The position numbers and the translations under genes were made by a program. From an uncultured Bacteroidales bacterium (lineage in GTDB: Bacteria; Bacteroidota; Bacteroidia; Bacteroidales; UBA932), in the NCBI GenBank assembly GCA_934725575.1, contig CAKVCK010000001.1, positions 271,671 through 335,670 of the forward strand: DNA of 64,000 nucleotides, read 5' to 3'. The notes below the pieces were generated by a model. It had not been told where the DNA came from, searched no databases, and was given only the letters and a program-made list of their open reading frames with translations. Positions 17,129 through 25,659 of the stretch are shown here, piece after piece (positions within the stretch are counted from its first letter, which is position 1; every line of letters starts with the position of its first letter).

Positions 17129-17536
17129 ATGAAAAAGGAAAAGGACATATTCGGGGAAGTTGCCTTCGATGTTCCTGAGGGATATTTCAAAGACCTTCAG
17201 GCACGTCTGGACGCCATTCCGTCACATAATGCGCCAAGTCTCGGCTTTGCGCGGCGGTTTCAGCCGTACCTTGCCCTGGCAGCCTGTTTCATCGGAATCC
17301 TGATTGTCGGCAATGTTGTCCTTCGCGGCACGGCCGGTGAGACCGGAAGCTCTGATCTTTATTACAATGAGATCGTCTATGCGGATCTGATCCCGGTCAC
17401 GCAGCCGGACGAGATTTTCCAGACAGCCCCGGCGGAACAGGACTCCCTCACGGACGAAGATGTCATCGACTGGCTCATAGCCTCGGGCACATCAACCGAA
17501 ATGATTGAATACACAGGACTTATAGCTCAAAAATAG
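17129..17536 (+). CDS. Single-pass membrane protein next to ECF sigma (possible anti-sigma factor)
   Basis: The 135-residue protein has a cytoplasmic N-terminus beginning MKKEKDIFGEVAFDVPEGYF, one membrane helix at about residues 46-65 (PYLALAACFIGILIVGNVVL), and an acidic C-terminal domain. The motif xVPEGYFxxL near the N-terminus recurs in Bacteroidetes proteins encoded after ECF sigma factors. By position it could hold the sigma factor at the membrane, but no zinc anti-sigma motif is visible. It ends 7 bp before the next gene. Confidence 0.65.
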   Translation: MKKEKDIFGEVAFDVPEGYFKDLQARLDAIPSHNAPSLGFARRFQPYLALAACFIGILIVGNVVLRGTAGETGSSDLYYNEIVYADLIPVTQPDEIFQTAPAEQDSLTDEDVIDWLIASGTSTEMIEYTGLIAQK

Positions 17537-17543
17537 ATTTGGT

Positions 17544-18011
17544 ATGAAAAAGATGATCATAATGCTTGCGGTTCTGATGATGACAGTTCCTTTCAACGGA
17601 ATCGATGCGCAGGACAAAGGGAGGAAAGACTGGCAGGACAGATGCAAAGCCGAAAGAATCGCCTACCTCACTGACGCGATGGAGCTGACAAGCGCCGAGG
17701 CGGAAAAATTCTGGCCGGTCTATAACAGATGCGAGAGCGAGAAGAGAAATTCGTTCAAAGCCGTGATGGAAGCGTACAAAAAGCTTGACGAAGCGCTCCG
17801 TTCCGGCAAGGATGACGAAGAAATTCAAATTTTATTGGATAAATATCTTGCCGCGCAAGACAATGGCAAGAATATTGATAGGAAATATGTTGCGGAGTAT
17901 CGTAAGATTCTCCCTGGCAAAAAGGTGGCGAAGTTGTACATAGCGGATGAAGAGTTCCGCAGACAACAGATCCACAGATTACGTAAGAACAACAATGAGA
18001 ACAGTAAATAG
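17544..18011 (+). CDS. Periplasmic helical protein of the Spy/CpxP-like type
   Basis: The 155-residue protein has a cleavable signal peptide (about residues 1-22, ending GIDAQD) and a charged, all-helical body. The LTSAEAEKFWPVYNRCESEK segment (residues 52-71) matches the LTxxEAxxFWPVY signature of Bacteroidetes homologues related to Spy/CpxP. Such proteins bind unfolded proteins or modulate envelope stress signalling. It lies last in a three-gene unit with an ECF sigma factor, which supports an envelope-stress role. Function remains inferred. Confidence 0.7.
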   Translation: MKKMIIMLAVLMMTVPFNGIDAQDKGRKDWQDRCKAERIAYLTDAMELTSAEAEKFWPVYNRCESEKRNSFKAVMEAYKKLDEALRSGKDDEEIQILLDKYLAAQDNGKNIDRKYVAEYRKILPGKKVAKLYIADEEFRRQQIHRLRKNNNENSK

Positions 18012-18055
18012 TAAATAACAGATTATTTTGGTCAATTGGTTAATGGTTAGTTTGG

Positions 18056-18817
18056 TTACAGATAATAATCTGTTACGAGGGAGACTTGCTGGGAAGTACG
18101 TCTCCCTCTTTCGTTTAAAAGGGTCAGAAGTTCCTCCTGAGGGGAATCTCCGAATTTTCCCTTACGTCCGAACTGAACGATCAACCGTGACACTGGCTTA
18201 CGCTCCACAGTCCTGATTCTCAAAATTTTCCACGGTGCGAATCCGCACATCCGGGCGTGCCTGAGCAACGCTTTTTCCTGATCCGAAGGAAGGATCATCG
18301 AAACACGGCCATATTCACTGAGGACTTCGGAAGCATATTCAAGAATTTCCCGATAGGAGAGGGGTTCCGTCCCGGCAGGATTCTCCGGGTCTCCAGTGTG
18401 GCGGGCCGTGTTGCGCCTAGCCTCGGGTGCTTGGAGCGAATTGTCGTAATATGGTGGATTAGAGACGATAAGGTCATAGCACGCACCGCTGTTCGCCTCC
18501 TTGAAAGCCGCCAATCCTATATTCACGGACTCAATATGATCCCGCCAAGGGGACTGATCGAAATTCTCGGCCGCTTCCTCCGACGACGGAGTGTCAATGT
18601 CTATTCCTTGAATATGCCAGTCCGTGCCGGAACATTCACTCTCAAGGCGCTGGGCTATCATCAGAGCCACCGTTCCTGTGCCCGTGCCGACATCAAGGAC
18701 ACGCCTGTCACTTGGCAGCACCGTCGTGGCGGCCCCGAGTAGCACCCCGTCAGTGTTGACCTTCATCGCGGAACGCTCGTTGCGGACGCTGAATTTCTTG
18801 AAACGGAAGACACTCAT
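18056..18817 (-). CDS. trmN6: tRNA1(Val) (adenine(37)-N6)-methyltransferase-like
   Basis: The 253-residue protein begins FRFKKFSVRNERSAMKVNTDGVLLGA, the opening typical of YfiC/TrmN6. It has the SAM-binding motif VLDVGTGTGTVAL near residue 42 and the adenine-N6 methyltransferase signature NPPYY near 123. It should methylate A37 of tRNA(Val) in the cytoplasm. The C-terminal residues SLVTDYYL are also family-like, so the reading frame is complete even though its 3' end contains a terminator-like hairpin. It is downstream of and same-strand with the LolD-type gene, 20 bp apart. Confidence 0.88.
   Translation of the reverse strand: MSVFRFKKFSVRNERSAMKVNTDGVLLGAATTVLPSDRRVLDVGTGTGTVALMIAQRLESECSGTDWHIQGIDIDTPSSEEAAENFDQSPWRDHIESVNIGLAAFKEANSGACYDLIVSNPPYYDNSLQAPEARRNTARHTGDPENPAGTEPLSYREILEYASEVLSEYGRVSMILPSDQEKALLRHARMCGFAPWKILRIRTVERKPVSRLIVQFGRKGKFGDSPQEELLTLLNERGRRTSQQVSLVTDYYL
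18077..18108. terminator. Terminator-like hairpin inside the 3' end of trmN6
   Basis: GAGGGAGAC (18077-18085) and GTCTCCCTC (18100-18108) form a 9-bp stem followed by TTTCGTTT. It would end transcripts of the plus-strand sigma unit 66 bp after its stop, while encoding residues of TrmN6 on the other strand. Confidence 0.6.
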
Positions 18818-18837
18818 AATGAATATGTCCGTTCGCC

Positions 18838-19497
18838 CTATTCCTCAACGAATTGTCCGTCACGCATAAACAGGGACCTGTCACACATCCGCGCCAGGTC
18901 CGGATCGTGTGTCACAATGACAATAGTCTGCCCGTAACGCTGCCTCAGATCGAAGAACAGCTGGTGAATCTCGGCCTTGGTCTTCGAGTCCAGATTGCCG
19001 GAAGGCTCATCCGCGAAAAGGATAGCCGGCTCATTCACAAGGGCTCTGGCTATGGCAACCCTCTGCTGCTCACCTCCGGAAAGCTCGGACGGCTTGTGCT
19101 CCATCCTCTCCCCAAGCCCCATATCCTTCAGGAGCGCGGTGGCGGCGGCCTTTGCCTCTTTGTCCGAACGCCCAGCGATAAAGGCCGGAATCATCACATT
19201 CTCAAGGGCGTTGAACTCAGGCAAAAGGTGATGGAACTGGAACACGAACCCGATGCGGCGGTTCCGGAAAGCCGAGAGATCCTTGCCGCTCAGATGCAGC
19301 ACGTCCGTCCCGTCAATCTCCAGAGAGCCGGAGTCAGGTGTGGACAATGTGCCCAAAATCTGAAGCAATGTGGACTTTCCCGCGCCAGACGCGCCCATAA
19401 TCGACACCACTTCCGATTTATCTACCTGAAAATCAACTCCTTTAAGAACCTTAAGATTCCCAAAAGATTTTTCTATGCCCTTAGCCTGAATGATCAT
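18838..19497 (-). CDS. ABC transporter ATPase, LolD/MacB type
   Basis: The 219-residue ATPase has Walker A GASGAGKST (near residue 38), Q-loop VFQFHHLLPEF, signature LSGGEQQRVAIARAL (near 140), Walker B ILFADEPSGNLD and the H-loop VTHD. The HHLLPEFNALENV segment and overall length match LolD, which with LolC/E moves lipoproteins from the inner membrane to LolA, but MacB-type exporters look alike. The permease partner is not adjacent. The start at 19497 (MIIQAKGIEKSFG) is the family start; upstream sequence in frame is AT-rich promoter DNA. Confidence 0.88.
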   Translation of the reverse strand: MIIQAKGIEKSFGNLKVLKGVDFQVDKSEVVSIMGASGAGKSTLLQILGTLSTPDSGSLEIDGTDVLHLSGKDLSAFRNRRIGFVFQFHHLLPEFNALENVMIPAFIAGRSDKEAKAAATALLKDMGLGERMEHKPSELSGGEQQRVAIARALVNEPAILFADEPSGNLDSKTKAEIHQLFFDLRQRYGQTIVIVTHDPDLARMCDRSLFMRDGQFVEE

Positions 19498-19621
19498 AAT
19501 ACAAAACTTCTTGTGTTTCCCCGGAAAGTCAAAAAACCGAACGCCGCCACACCTACAAAGGTGGTCTGACAATGGATTTTGAATATTTCCTTTCAAAGAT
19601 AACTGATTTTTTGAAAAAAGT

Positions 19622-19652
19622 TTTGCGAATTTCAAAAAAAGGCATAACTTTG
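19622..19652 (+). promoter_or_regulatory. Promoter for tRNA-Pro
   Basis: TTTG at 19622-19625, a 19-bp spacer, and TAACTTTG at 19645-19652 form the best-matching Bacteroidetes promoter of the window, 76 bp before the tRNA. Confidence 0.7.
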
Positions 19653-19728
19653 CAGTCCTTTCCAATGAGAAGGCTTGCGAGAGCGATTGTCAGGGAAGGC
19701 CTGAGGGGTTAACCCGAAGGAATGTTAT

Positions 19729-19802
19729 CGGGGTGTGGCGCAGTTGGCTAGCGCATCTGGTTTGGGACCAGAGGGTCCAGTGTTCGAGTCACTGTACCCC
19801 GA
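19729..19802 (+). tRNA. tRNA-Pro (anticodon TGG)
   Basis: The cloverleaf folds fully. The acceptor stem is CGGGGTG with TACCCCG, the D-arm contains GCGCAGTTGGCTAGCGC, and the anticodon stem TCTGG/CCAGA encloses the loop TTTGGGA with anticodon TGG. The T-arm contains GTTCGAGTC, and A is the discriminator. The CCA end is not encoded (ACAAAG follows). A promoter precedes and a terminator follows, so it is a single-gene unit. Confidence 0.95.
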
Positions 19803-19807
19803 CAAAG

Positions 19808-19843
19808 AAAAGGTGATCAAAAGGATTTTTGGTCACCTTTTTC
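19808..19843 (+). terminator. Rho-independent terminator after tRNA-Pro
   Basis: AAAAGGTGA (19808-19816) pairs with TCACCTTTT (19833-19841), followed by a T-run. Confidence 0.75.
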
Positions 19844-19891
19844 TATTATATTACCCCTGGCAACCCCGTTTTTCATATTCAAAAAAAATAG

Positions 19892-20149
19892 GATCACGGC
19901 AAAGGATGGTATTTCCCTGCGATTTCCGAGGTGTATCTGTTTATGAACGCCAAGAGTGCCATTGACCCTACGCTTAAGGCTAATGGAGGTATGGCCATCA
20001 CTGATTACTATTGGTCCTCAACAGAAGGTGAGGAAGACGAGACCGCGGCTCTGTACGCATATTTCAGCAATGGAAAAGTTTCCGGCTACAGCGACTTCAA
20101 GGACGATCCGGAGGGCGACACATACGCCCGCGCGATGTACGAATTCTAA
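19892..20149 (+). pseudogene. C-terminal fragment of a lectin-like (DUF1566/Lcl-type) lipoprotein
   Basis: From an in-frame TAG at 19889 to the stop at 20149 there is an 85-codon open stretch. It reads GKGWYFPAISEVYLFMNAK early and DYYWSSTE in the middle, ending ARAMYEF. These match the C-terminal half of the lectin-like domain repeated in the 537-residue lipoprotein at 59541-61154 (GEGWFWPAMDE, YWTSTE, RYVRC). No signal peptide, start codon with leader, or N-terminal half is present, so it is a 5'-truncated relic starting right after the tRNA-Pro terminator. The final RxVRC motif is altered to RAMYEF. It precedes another lipoprotein gene by 9 bp. Confidence 0.65.
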
Positions 20150-20158
20150 GCCTTAGCG

Positions 20159-21871
20159 ATGACAAGACTTTCAGACAGAATCAAACACGGTGCCGCCAGA
20201 GCATTCTCAGCGCTGGCGGTCGCCGCTTTTCTTGCCTCAGGATGCGGCAAGGAATCCACTGATCCGGCACCCACACCCGACCCGACTCCGGGACCGGAGC
20301 TTGAGGTTCCGTGCTATACGATAGATGTGACGGAAATCACCACTTGGTCAGCCAAGCTTGCGGTTTCTCCTCAGAAATCAGGCCTCAAATATTATTCCGG
20401 CATAGTCTCCAAACACATCGCCGACTCCTTGGGAAGCGACTCGGAACTGATCAAGTACGAGATCGGGATAATCAAGGAAGCCGCGAAGCTTTACGAGACT
20501 GACTACCAGGAATTTGTCAAAGGATATATCAGAGAAGGCAGCAGCACGGTTTCCCTGAACGGGTTCCTCAGCGACACCGACTACTTTGCCTACGCCTTCA
20601 CGTTCTCCGATGACAGGCTGTCAGGACAGGACCTTGAGAAGACAGCTTTCCGCACCTCAAAGGTCACTCCGGCAGATTGCTCTTTCACGATAGATGTCAG
20701 CAATGTCACAAAGAACACCGCTGACATAAAAGTGACCCCGTCAAACAATGGCTGTGAATTCTTCTGGGACTATGTCTCCGCCTCCGATTACGAGAAATAC
20801 GGCGGAGACGACGGCATAATAGCGACCAACGTGGACCTTATCAGAAGGGCTGTGGAGATCTACCAGATGGCAGGATATTCCAAATCATTCAAAGATTTTC
20901 TCAGTGCCGGACCGGTGGCGGGCACGGCCAAAGGGCTCCAAGGCGGCCGGGAATATGTAATTGTGGCATTCGGGCTTGACCCTTCAGGCACAGGCACGAC
21001 CGGAGTGTTCAAAAAGACATTCACAACAATCAAACCGGAGCAGTCCTCGCTGACATTCAAGACCGAAGTGTTCGACTTGAAGTTCAACGGAGCCAAGATC
21101 GCATTCACCCCGTCCAATGACAATGAGACCTACTTCACGGATTGTATGGATTACGAAACTTTTTCACAATTCAAATCGGGGGAAGAGGTCATCGACTGGG
21201 TACTGGACCAGGCGGGATCTTCAATCACATCCTATCTGGCGCAGGGCTATCACGAAGTTGACGCCTCCGACCTGCTTGCGTCCAAGACGAAGTATGTCGC
21301 GTACGCTTTCGGTTACGATGGCGGGCCGACAACCGGTCTCACCACAGTAGAGTTCACGACCCCGGAGATGCCTACCGGTTCCGAAGTGTCGGTCAAGGTC
21401 GAGTACAAGATTGTGGACGCCGGGACACTGAATCCGACTTACTCGGGACAGACAGCGTTGGTGCTCACTTTGACCCCTTCCCCTGCCGCCGAGCATTGGT
21501 ATGCCGGAGTGTTCCAGGACGATCTCAGCGGCTACAACGACGCGACAATAATAGAAGCCTTGCAGGCAAAGGGATACAAGGACAAGAAGGAGCTCGCCTT
21601 GATCGTCAAGGAAGGGCAAAACTACACCATCGCCGCAGTGGCGGTTGACCCTGGCGGCACAGCCGGAGCCTTGACAAAACTCGAAGTCAAGATCGGAAGC
21701 GGCACAAAATCACCCGCCAGTCTCAGCACATCAGGCGGTTCTATGAATATGCACGATGGAGTTGCAGAGTTTGGCGATGCGCTCACGATGAGTGATCAGA
21801 ATCAAGGTCTTGTTCTTGACCTGGACAGCAAGGCGCTCAAGAAGGACTTTTTCGGTCTCGGCATCCAATGA
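20159..21871 (+). CDS. Surface lipoprotein with repeated beta-sandwich-like domains; 3' end probably not native
   Basis: The 570-residue product has a lipobox (AAFLASGC, Cys near residue 30) and a Pro/Thr-rich tether (PAPTPDPTPGPELE). It then has about four repeats of 110-130 residues opening with similar strands: YTIDVTEITTWSAKLAVSP, FTIDVSNVTKNTADIKVTP, LTFKTEVFDLKFNGAKIAFTP, and VKVEYKIVDAG. These look like fibronectin-type-III-like sandwiches. Such proteins are displayed on the outer surface. The last 47 residues lie antisense to the conserved C-terminus of the ABC gene at 21731-23374 and do not resemble the repeats, so the true end was probably lost by a rearrangement near 21,720. Confidence 0.65.
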   Translation: MTRLSDRIKHGAARAFSALAVAAFLASGCGKESTDPAPTPDPTPGPELEVPCYTIDVTEITTWSAKLAVSPQKSGLKYYSGIVSKHIADSLGSDSELIKYEIGIIKEAAKLYETDYQEFVKGYIREGSSTVSLNGFLSDTDYFAYAFTFSDDRLSGQDLEKTAFRTSKVTPADCSFTIDVSNVTKNTADIKVTPSNNGCEFFWDYVSASDYEKYGGDDGIIATNVDLIRRAVEIYQMAGYSKSFKDFLSAGPVAGTAKGLQGGREYVIVAFGLDPSGTGTTGVFKKTFTTIKPEQSSLTFKTEVFDLKFNGAKIAFTPSNDNETYFTDCMDYETFSQFKSGEEVIDWVLDQAGSSITSYLAQGYHEVDASDLLASKTKYVAYAFGYDGGPTTGLTTVEFTTPEMPTGSEVSVKVEYKIVDAGTLNPTYSGQTALVLTLTPSPAAEHWYAGVFQDDLSGYNDATIIEALQAKGYKDKKELALIVKEGQNYTIAAVAVDPGGTAGALTKLEVKIGSGTKSPASLSTSGGSMNMHDGVAEFGDALTMSDQNQGLVLDLDSKALKKDFFGLGIQ

Positions 21872-23374
21872 GGATGACGGCTCGTCCATAAGCAGGATGC
21901 CACCGGGACGCAGTAAGCCGCGGGCTATCGCTATGCGCTGTGCCTGTCCTTCGCTCAACCCGGTGCCCTGCTCTCCACATAACGTGTCAAGCCCCTCCGG
22001 AAGTTCGAACACAAAATCAGCCACGGCCGTGTGCAGGGCCTTATGCAAATCCTCGTCAGAAGCGTCAGGGTTCCCCATAAGCAGATTATCACGGATCGTT
22101 CCGCTGAACAGGCTGTTTCCCTGAGGCACATAAGACAGGTTGCAACGGGTCAGCGGGGAAGACACAACCTCTTCATTGCCGTTGTAGAACACGACACGGC
22201 CTTTTTCCGGAATCAGAAGAGACAGAACCAGACGCATCAAGGTACTCTTACCCGCTCCGGTCTCTCCTACCACGGCTGTCAGGCTGCCAGGAGTGAAATC
22301 ATACGAAAAGTCATTAAGGACCTTGCGCCCTTCTTCTGAATATGAGAATGTGAGATGCTCGGCCCTTACACCCAAGACCCCATCCAGACGAATAGGAGCG
22401 CCCTGCTCCTCCAAAGGCAGACCGGCGAGCTCGGAAAGCCTCTCCACCGAGGTGAACACCCGCACAAAGGCCGGAATCTGGCGGCTGAGATCAACCATAG
22501 GGTTCTGGATCTGGGCCACGAGCTGGAGGAACGCGGTCATCATACCGAAAGTCACGGAACCATCCTGAATCCCGAATATTCCCCAAAGGAAAGCGGTTAC
22601 ATAGCCTGCGGAGAATCCGAGCTGGACCATCAGGCGTGAGAACAAGGAGAAGTCCGTGTACCCCATCACCTTGCGTTGAAGGTCTGACTGCAAGGAATCC
22701 AACTCGTCTGTACTGTGCGAAGTGTACTCCAAGGTGCGGACCAGGACACGGTTCTGGATGTTTTCCTGCACGTGCCCCTGAACCTTGCTGTCCATCGAGC
22801 GGATGTCCCTCGACAGCCTTCTCATCTTCATCACATAGCCTTTGCTGAACAGCAGAGCCAGCGGCATAATGAACAGGATTATCCACGCGAGTCTGGCATC
22901 AAGGGTGTAAAGGAGAACCATAGCGCCGGCCAATTGCGTGGCCGTCACCATAATGGAAGGAATCCCACGGCACAGCATATCCGTGATCCGGGGAATATCC
23001 TCCACCAATCTGTTGAGCACATCTCCGGAATGGAGGGACTCCCTTCCTCTCCAGCGGCTTTCCATCAGGCGGGTGAATATGTCGTGACGCAGCTCGTTGG
23101 AGAGACGGACCTCCATCTTGCCGCTCATCCGGGCTCCCAATGTGGAAAGCAGCAGCCTTATGATCATACATCCTATCAGCAAGGCGATCAGCAGGCTAAT
23201 ACTTCCGTCGGACTGCCCGGTAGCCACATCAATCAAGCATTTGCTTACCCAGATGAAAAACAAGGACGCTCCAACATAGAGCATTCCCATCAGCCCCCTG
23301 CACAGGATGAGCAGACGGTACCCACCGGAAATCCTCCAAAGCCATTGTATGCAATCCTTTATCCTCATATTCAT
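21731..23374 (-). CDS. ABC transporter, fused permease and ATPase (exporter type)
   Basis: The 547-residue protein has an N-terminal six-helix exporter domain (about residues 15-300) and a C-terminal ATPase. The ATPase shows Walker A VGETGAGKST (near 360), signature LSEGQAQRIAIARGLL (near 470), Walker B ILLMDEPSSSLD and the H-loop ITHRE. Such half-transporters dimerise and export lipids, peptides or drugs. The signature is LSEGQ rather than LSGGQ, a known tolerated variant. The start at 23374 (MNMRIKD) is used; the open frame extends upstream into the neighbouring gene. No partner half-transporter is adjacent. Confidence 0.88.
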   Translation of the reverse strand: MNMRIKDCIQWLWRISGGYRLLILCRGLMGMLYVGASLFFIWVSKCLIDVATGQSDGSISLLIALLIGCMIIRLLLSTLGARMSGKMEVRLSNELRHDIFTRLMESRWRGRESLHSGDVLNRLVEDIPRITDMLCRGIPSIMVTATQLAGAMVLLYTLDARLAWIILFIMPLALLFSKGYVMKMRRLSRDIRSMDSKVQGHVQENIQNRVLVRTLEYTSHSTDELDSLQSDLQRKVMGYTDFSLFSRLMVQLGFSAGYVTAFLWGIFGIQDGSVTFGMMTAFLQLVAQIQNPMVDLSRQIPAFVRVFTSVERLSELAGLPLEEQGAPIRLDGVLGVRAEHLTFSYSEEGRKVLNDFSYDFTPGSLTAVVGETGAGKSTLMRLVLSLLIPEKGRVVFYNGNEEVVSSPLTRCNLSYVPQGNSLFSGTIRDNLLMGNPDASDEDLHKALHTAVADFVFELPEGLDTLCGEQGTGLSEGQAQRIAIARGLLRPGGILLMDEPSSSLDAETEKVLLERLAVQVKNKTLILITHRERIAKLCNSIVHIHRTA

Positions 23375-23402
23375 TGATAAATGGGTCTGAATATTCAGTG
23401 AA

Positions 23403-25061
23403 TCAGCGTCCTCCGCCGCCGGAACCTCCGCCGGAGAAGCCACCGCCTCCACCCCAGGACGCCATTCCGCCACCGCCACTCCATCCCGAACCGGAATCAT
23501 TGGAACGGGAAGCCTCGTAGGTGCTGGCCGCCGTGTTGAAATCACGGGAAGTCATATTGATCATATTCCAGATCATAAAGGTCGTGACATCATCGTCAAG
23601 CAACCTCGCGGCCGAGGACAGGGTGAAATATTCAGGACAGACCTTTCGGAAGTCTTTCATCAGCTGGTCGGCTATGCCGTAGAGGGACGCGAAGATCAGA
23701 TAGTTGTTCCAAAGCTTGACCTCGACCACTCCCCTGTCCTTGATCATCGTGAAGTCCTTAAGGTATCTTCTCAAACCGAACACCTGACGGGCATCCTCCG
23801 GCTTCATCGTCCAGATTGTGACACCGTTCCAGGCATCCAACCCCCAATCATAGAGGGCTTCACCGTGACAGTTGGCCCAACGTTGAAGTTCATTTTTCTG
23901 GAGGATTCCGTCCTCACCGGCCGCCTCTTTGATGAAGGAATAAAGTCTTGACTCAAGCCCAGCGTCAGAACGGGCATCGGTGGAATCATCGACCTCCAGC
24001 TCCCTGATCCTCATCAAAGGCTTTGAATTTCCCGGCTGGGGGATGACCTCGAAAGCTCCACGGTAAAAAAGCCGGGTTATGTAGGCGGCGATCAGATTCT
24101 GCCTCTCCAGCATTGTGTTACCGGAAAAAGCAAGAAGGATATTGCTGGATTTTTTAAGATCACCGGCCAACGGAGCGTCCCTGAACCACGCCACATTCCT
24201 CATTCCGCCGCCAAGCAACTCTCTTTTACGCTTGACAGTCTTTACTATCACCTTCACAGAGACGAACACTGACAGAACAACACCCAAGCCGACAAGAAGC
24301 CCTATCCAAAAGTCGCCGTCCTTATCAGGCTCACGATAGTCGCTGCCCTCCATCGCAGTCTGCCGCACCTCGTCAAAAGTACGACTCTCTGTCAGGGCAG
24401 GATGGAAGAGCCCCTTCTCAAATCCGGCCATAGCGATCAGAGCGCTGCGTCTGGTGAACGGCTCCGTTGTACGGGCGACCACGGCACCGTCCTCCACGTG
24501 GATCTCGCCGTGGAATCCGAACGCCCACACCTTTGTGTTCTCTGTGGTAAGCTCCAGTCCCGGCTTTCTGATTGTCAGCACTATGGATTGAGGTGAAGAC
24601 CCTAAGTTACGTGCCACGAACATATGGTTGAACCCGTCCAAGTCCTCGTGTCCCTTCACGAGCCCAGTAAGCAGGTAGCGTACCGTGTAGGTGTGCCAGC
24701 CAGAGCTTCCGACTCCCCAGCAGATCTCGTAACCGTCGGATTTTGTGACAAGTCCGCAGCGTCCGGCCTTGCGGGCACGGCTGCGGTTCACATTCCACTC
24801 GCCTTCATTAACATATTCATTGCCTGTCTCATCGCAGACTCTCAGGTCCTCGATGGTCATCCGGCCCATATTGTCCGCGACCAAATACCATTCAGAGATG
24901 TCATCGGAGACATTGATCCGCCAAGTCTCTGTCACGAGAGCCGCCCCGTCATCCCGCAGTTCCACGTTGATCCTCAACGAATCAACGTCGCTGCCTGCAC
25001 ATAGCGGAACAGCGACGAGCGAAAGGACGGCGGCCAGGAAAAGTGCCTGAAGCCTCCTCAT
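23403..25061 (-). CDS. DUF2207 family membrane protein with Gly-rich tail
   Basis: The 552-residue protein has a signal peptide (about residues 1-22), an extracytoplasmic beta-rich DUF2207 region (SLRINVELRDDGAALVTETWRI, then SDGYEICWGVGSSGWHTYTVRY), and one membrane segment near residue 255 (FWIGLLVGLGVVLSVFVSV). A cytoplasmic region follows, and it ends in the tail SWGGGGGFSGGGSGGGGR. Gly-rich tails and adjacency to LemA are typical of this family. Its role is unknown but it usually pairs with LemA at the membrane. It starts 4 bp after the lemA stop, so the two form an operon. Confidence 0.85.
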   Translation of the reverse strand: MRRLQALFLAAVLSLVAVPLCAGSDVDSLRINVELRDDGAALVTETWRINVSDDISEWYLVADNMGRMTIEDLRVCDETGNEYVNEGEWNVNRSRARKAGRCGLVTKSDGYEICWGVGSSGWHTYTVRYLLTGLVKGHEDLDGFNHMFVARNLGSSPQSIVLTIRKPGLELTTENTKVWAFGFHGEIHVEDGAVVARTTEPFTRRSALIAMAGFEKGLFHPALTESRTFDEVRQTAMEGSDYREPDKDGDFWIGLLVGLGVVLSVFVSVKVIVKTVKRKRELLGGGMRNVAWFRDAPLAGDLKKSSNILLAFSGNTMLERQNLIAAYITRLFYRGAFEVIPQPGNSKPLMRIRELEVDDSTDARSDAGLESRLYSFIKEAAGEDGILQKNELQRWANCHGEALYDWGLDAWNGVTIWTMKPEDARQVFGLRRYLKDFTMIKDRGVVEVKLWNNYLIFASLYGIADQLMKDFRKVCPEYFTLSSAARLLDDDVTTFMIWNMINMTSRDFNTAASTYEASRSNDSGSGWSGGGGMASWGGGGGFSGGGSGGGGR

Positions 25062-25065
25062 AGTC

Positions 25066-25626
25066 CTACTTATTGAATATGTCCGAAACAGAAGGGGCGT
25101 TGACGACCGACTGATCCTCCGGAAGAAGCTCGTGAGTCGTGAAATGCAGCATAGAAGCCACCATTGATGAAGGCCACTGGCGGACCATCATATTCATTTT
25201 TGTTACGCAGTCATTATAGACCATCCTGCTGAGGCGGACTTTCTCCTCATAGTCCTTGATGTCACCCATTGTCTTGACAAACACCGTGTTGGCTCCAAGC
25301 TGCGGGTACTGCTCGGCGACTACATTCAAGCGTCCGACCACGGAACGCAGAGATGCCTCGCTCTCCGCCAGCTCACTCGGGTTGGAGACATTGGCGTTGC
25401 GTTTCGAGATCACGTCCACAAGGGTGTCGTGCTCGTACTTTGTGTATTGCTTGGTCATCTCGACCAAATTCGTCACAGCGTCCCAACGGGATTTCATCTG
25501 CACGTTGATCTGGCTGAAAGCGTTCTTCATCTTTTCCTCAAGGCTGACAAAATTGCGCTGCGTGAAGAAAATGTAAAGGAATATGACCGCCAAAAGGGCG
25601 ATTACCACCAAAACTGTCGTTGACAT
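25066..25626 (-). CDS. lemA: LemA family protein
   Basis: The 186-residue protein has one N-terminal membrane helix (about residues 3-20) and then a long helical domain. It shows the family pattern YNxxV-like NFVSLEEKMKNAFSQINVQMKSRWDAVTNLVEMTKQY and later RLNVVAEQYPQLGANTVFVKTMGDI. LemA proteins are widespread inner-membrane proteins with unknown biochemical function, often encoded with DUF2207 or TPM proteins, as here. The first gene of the pair; no strong -7 box was seen upstream. Confidence 0.92.
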   Translation of the reverse strand: MSTTVLVVIALLAVIFLYIFFTQRNFVSLEEKMKNAFSQINVQMKSRWDAVTNLVEMTKQYTKYEHDTLVDVISKRNANVSNPSELAESEASLRSVVGRLNVVAEQYPQLGANTVFVKTMGDIKDYEEKVRLSRMVYNDCVTKMNMMVRQWPSSMVASMLHFTTHELLPEDQSVVNAPSVSDIFNK

Positions 25627-25659
25627 AATACTGATAGGTTAATAGGGTTAAACGATACT

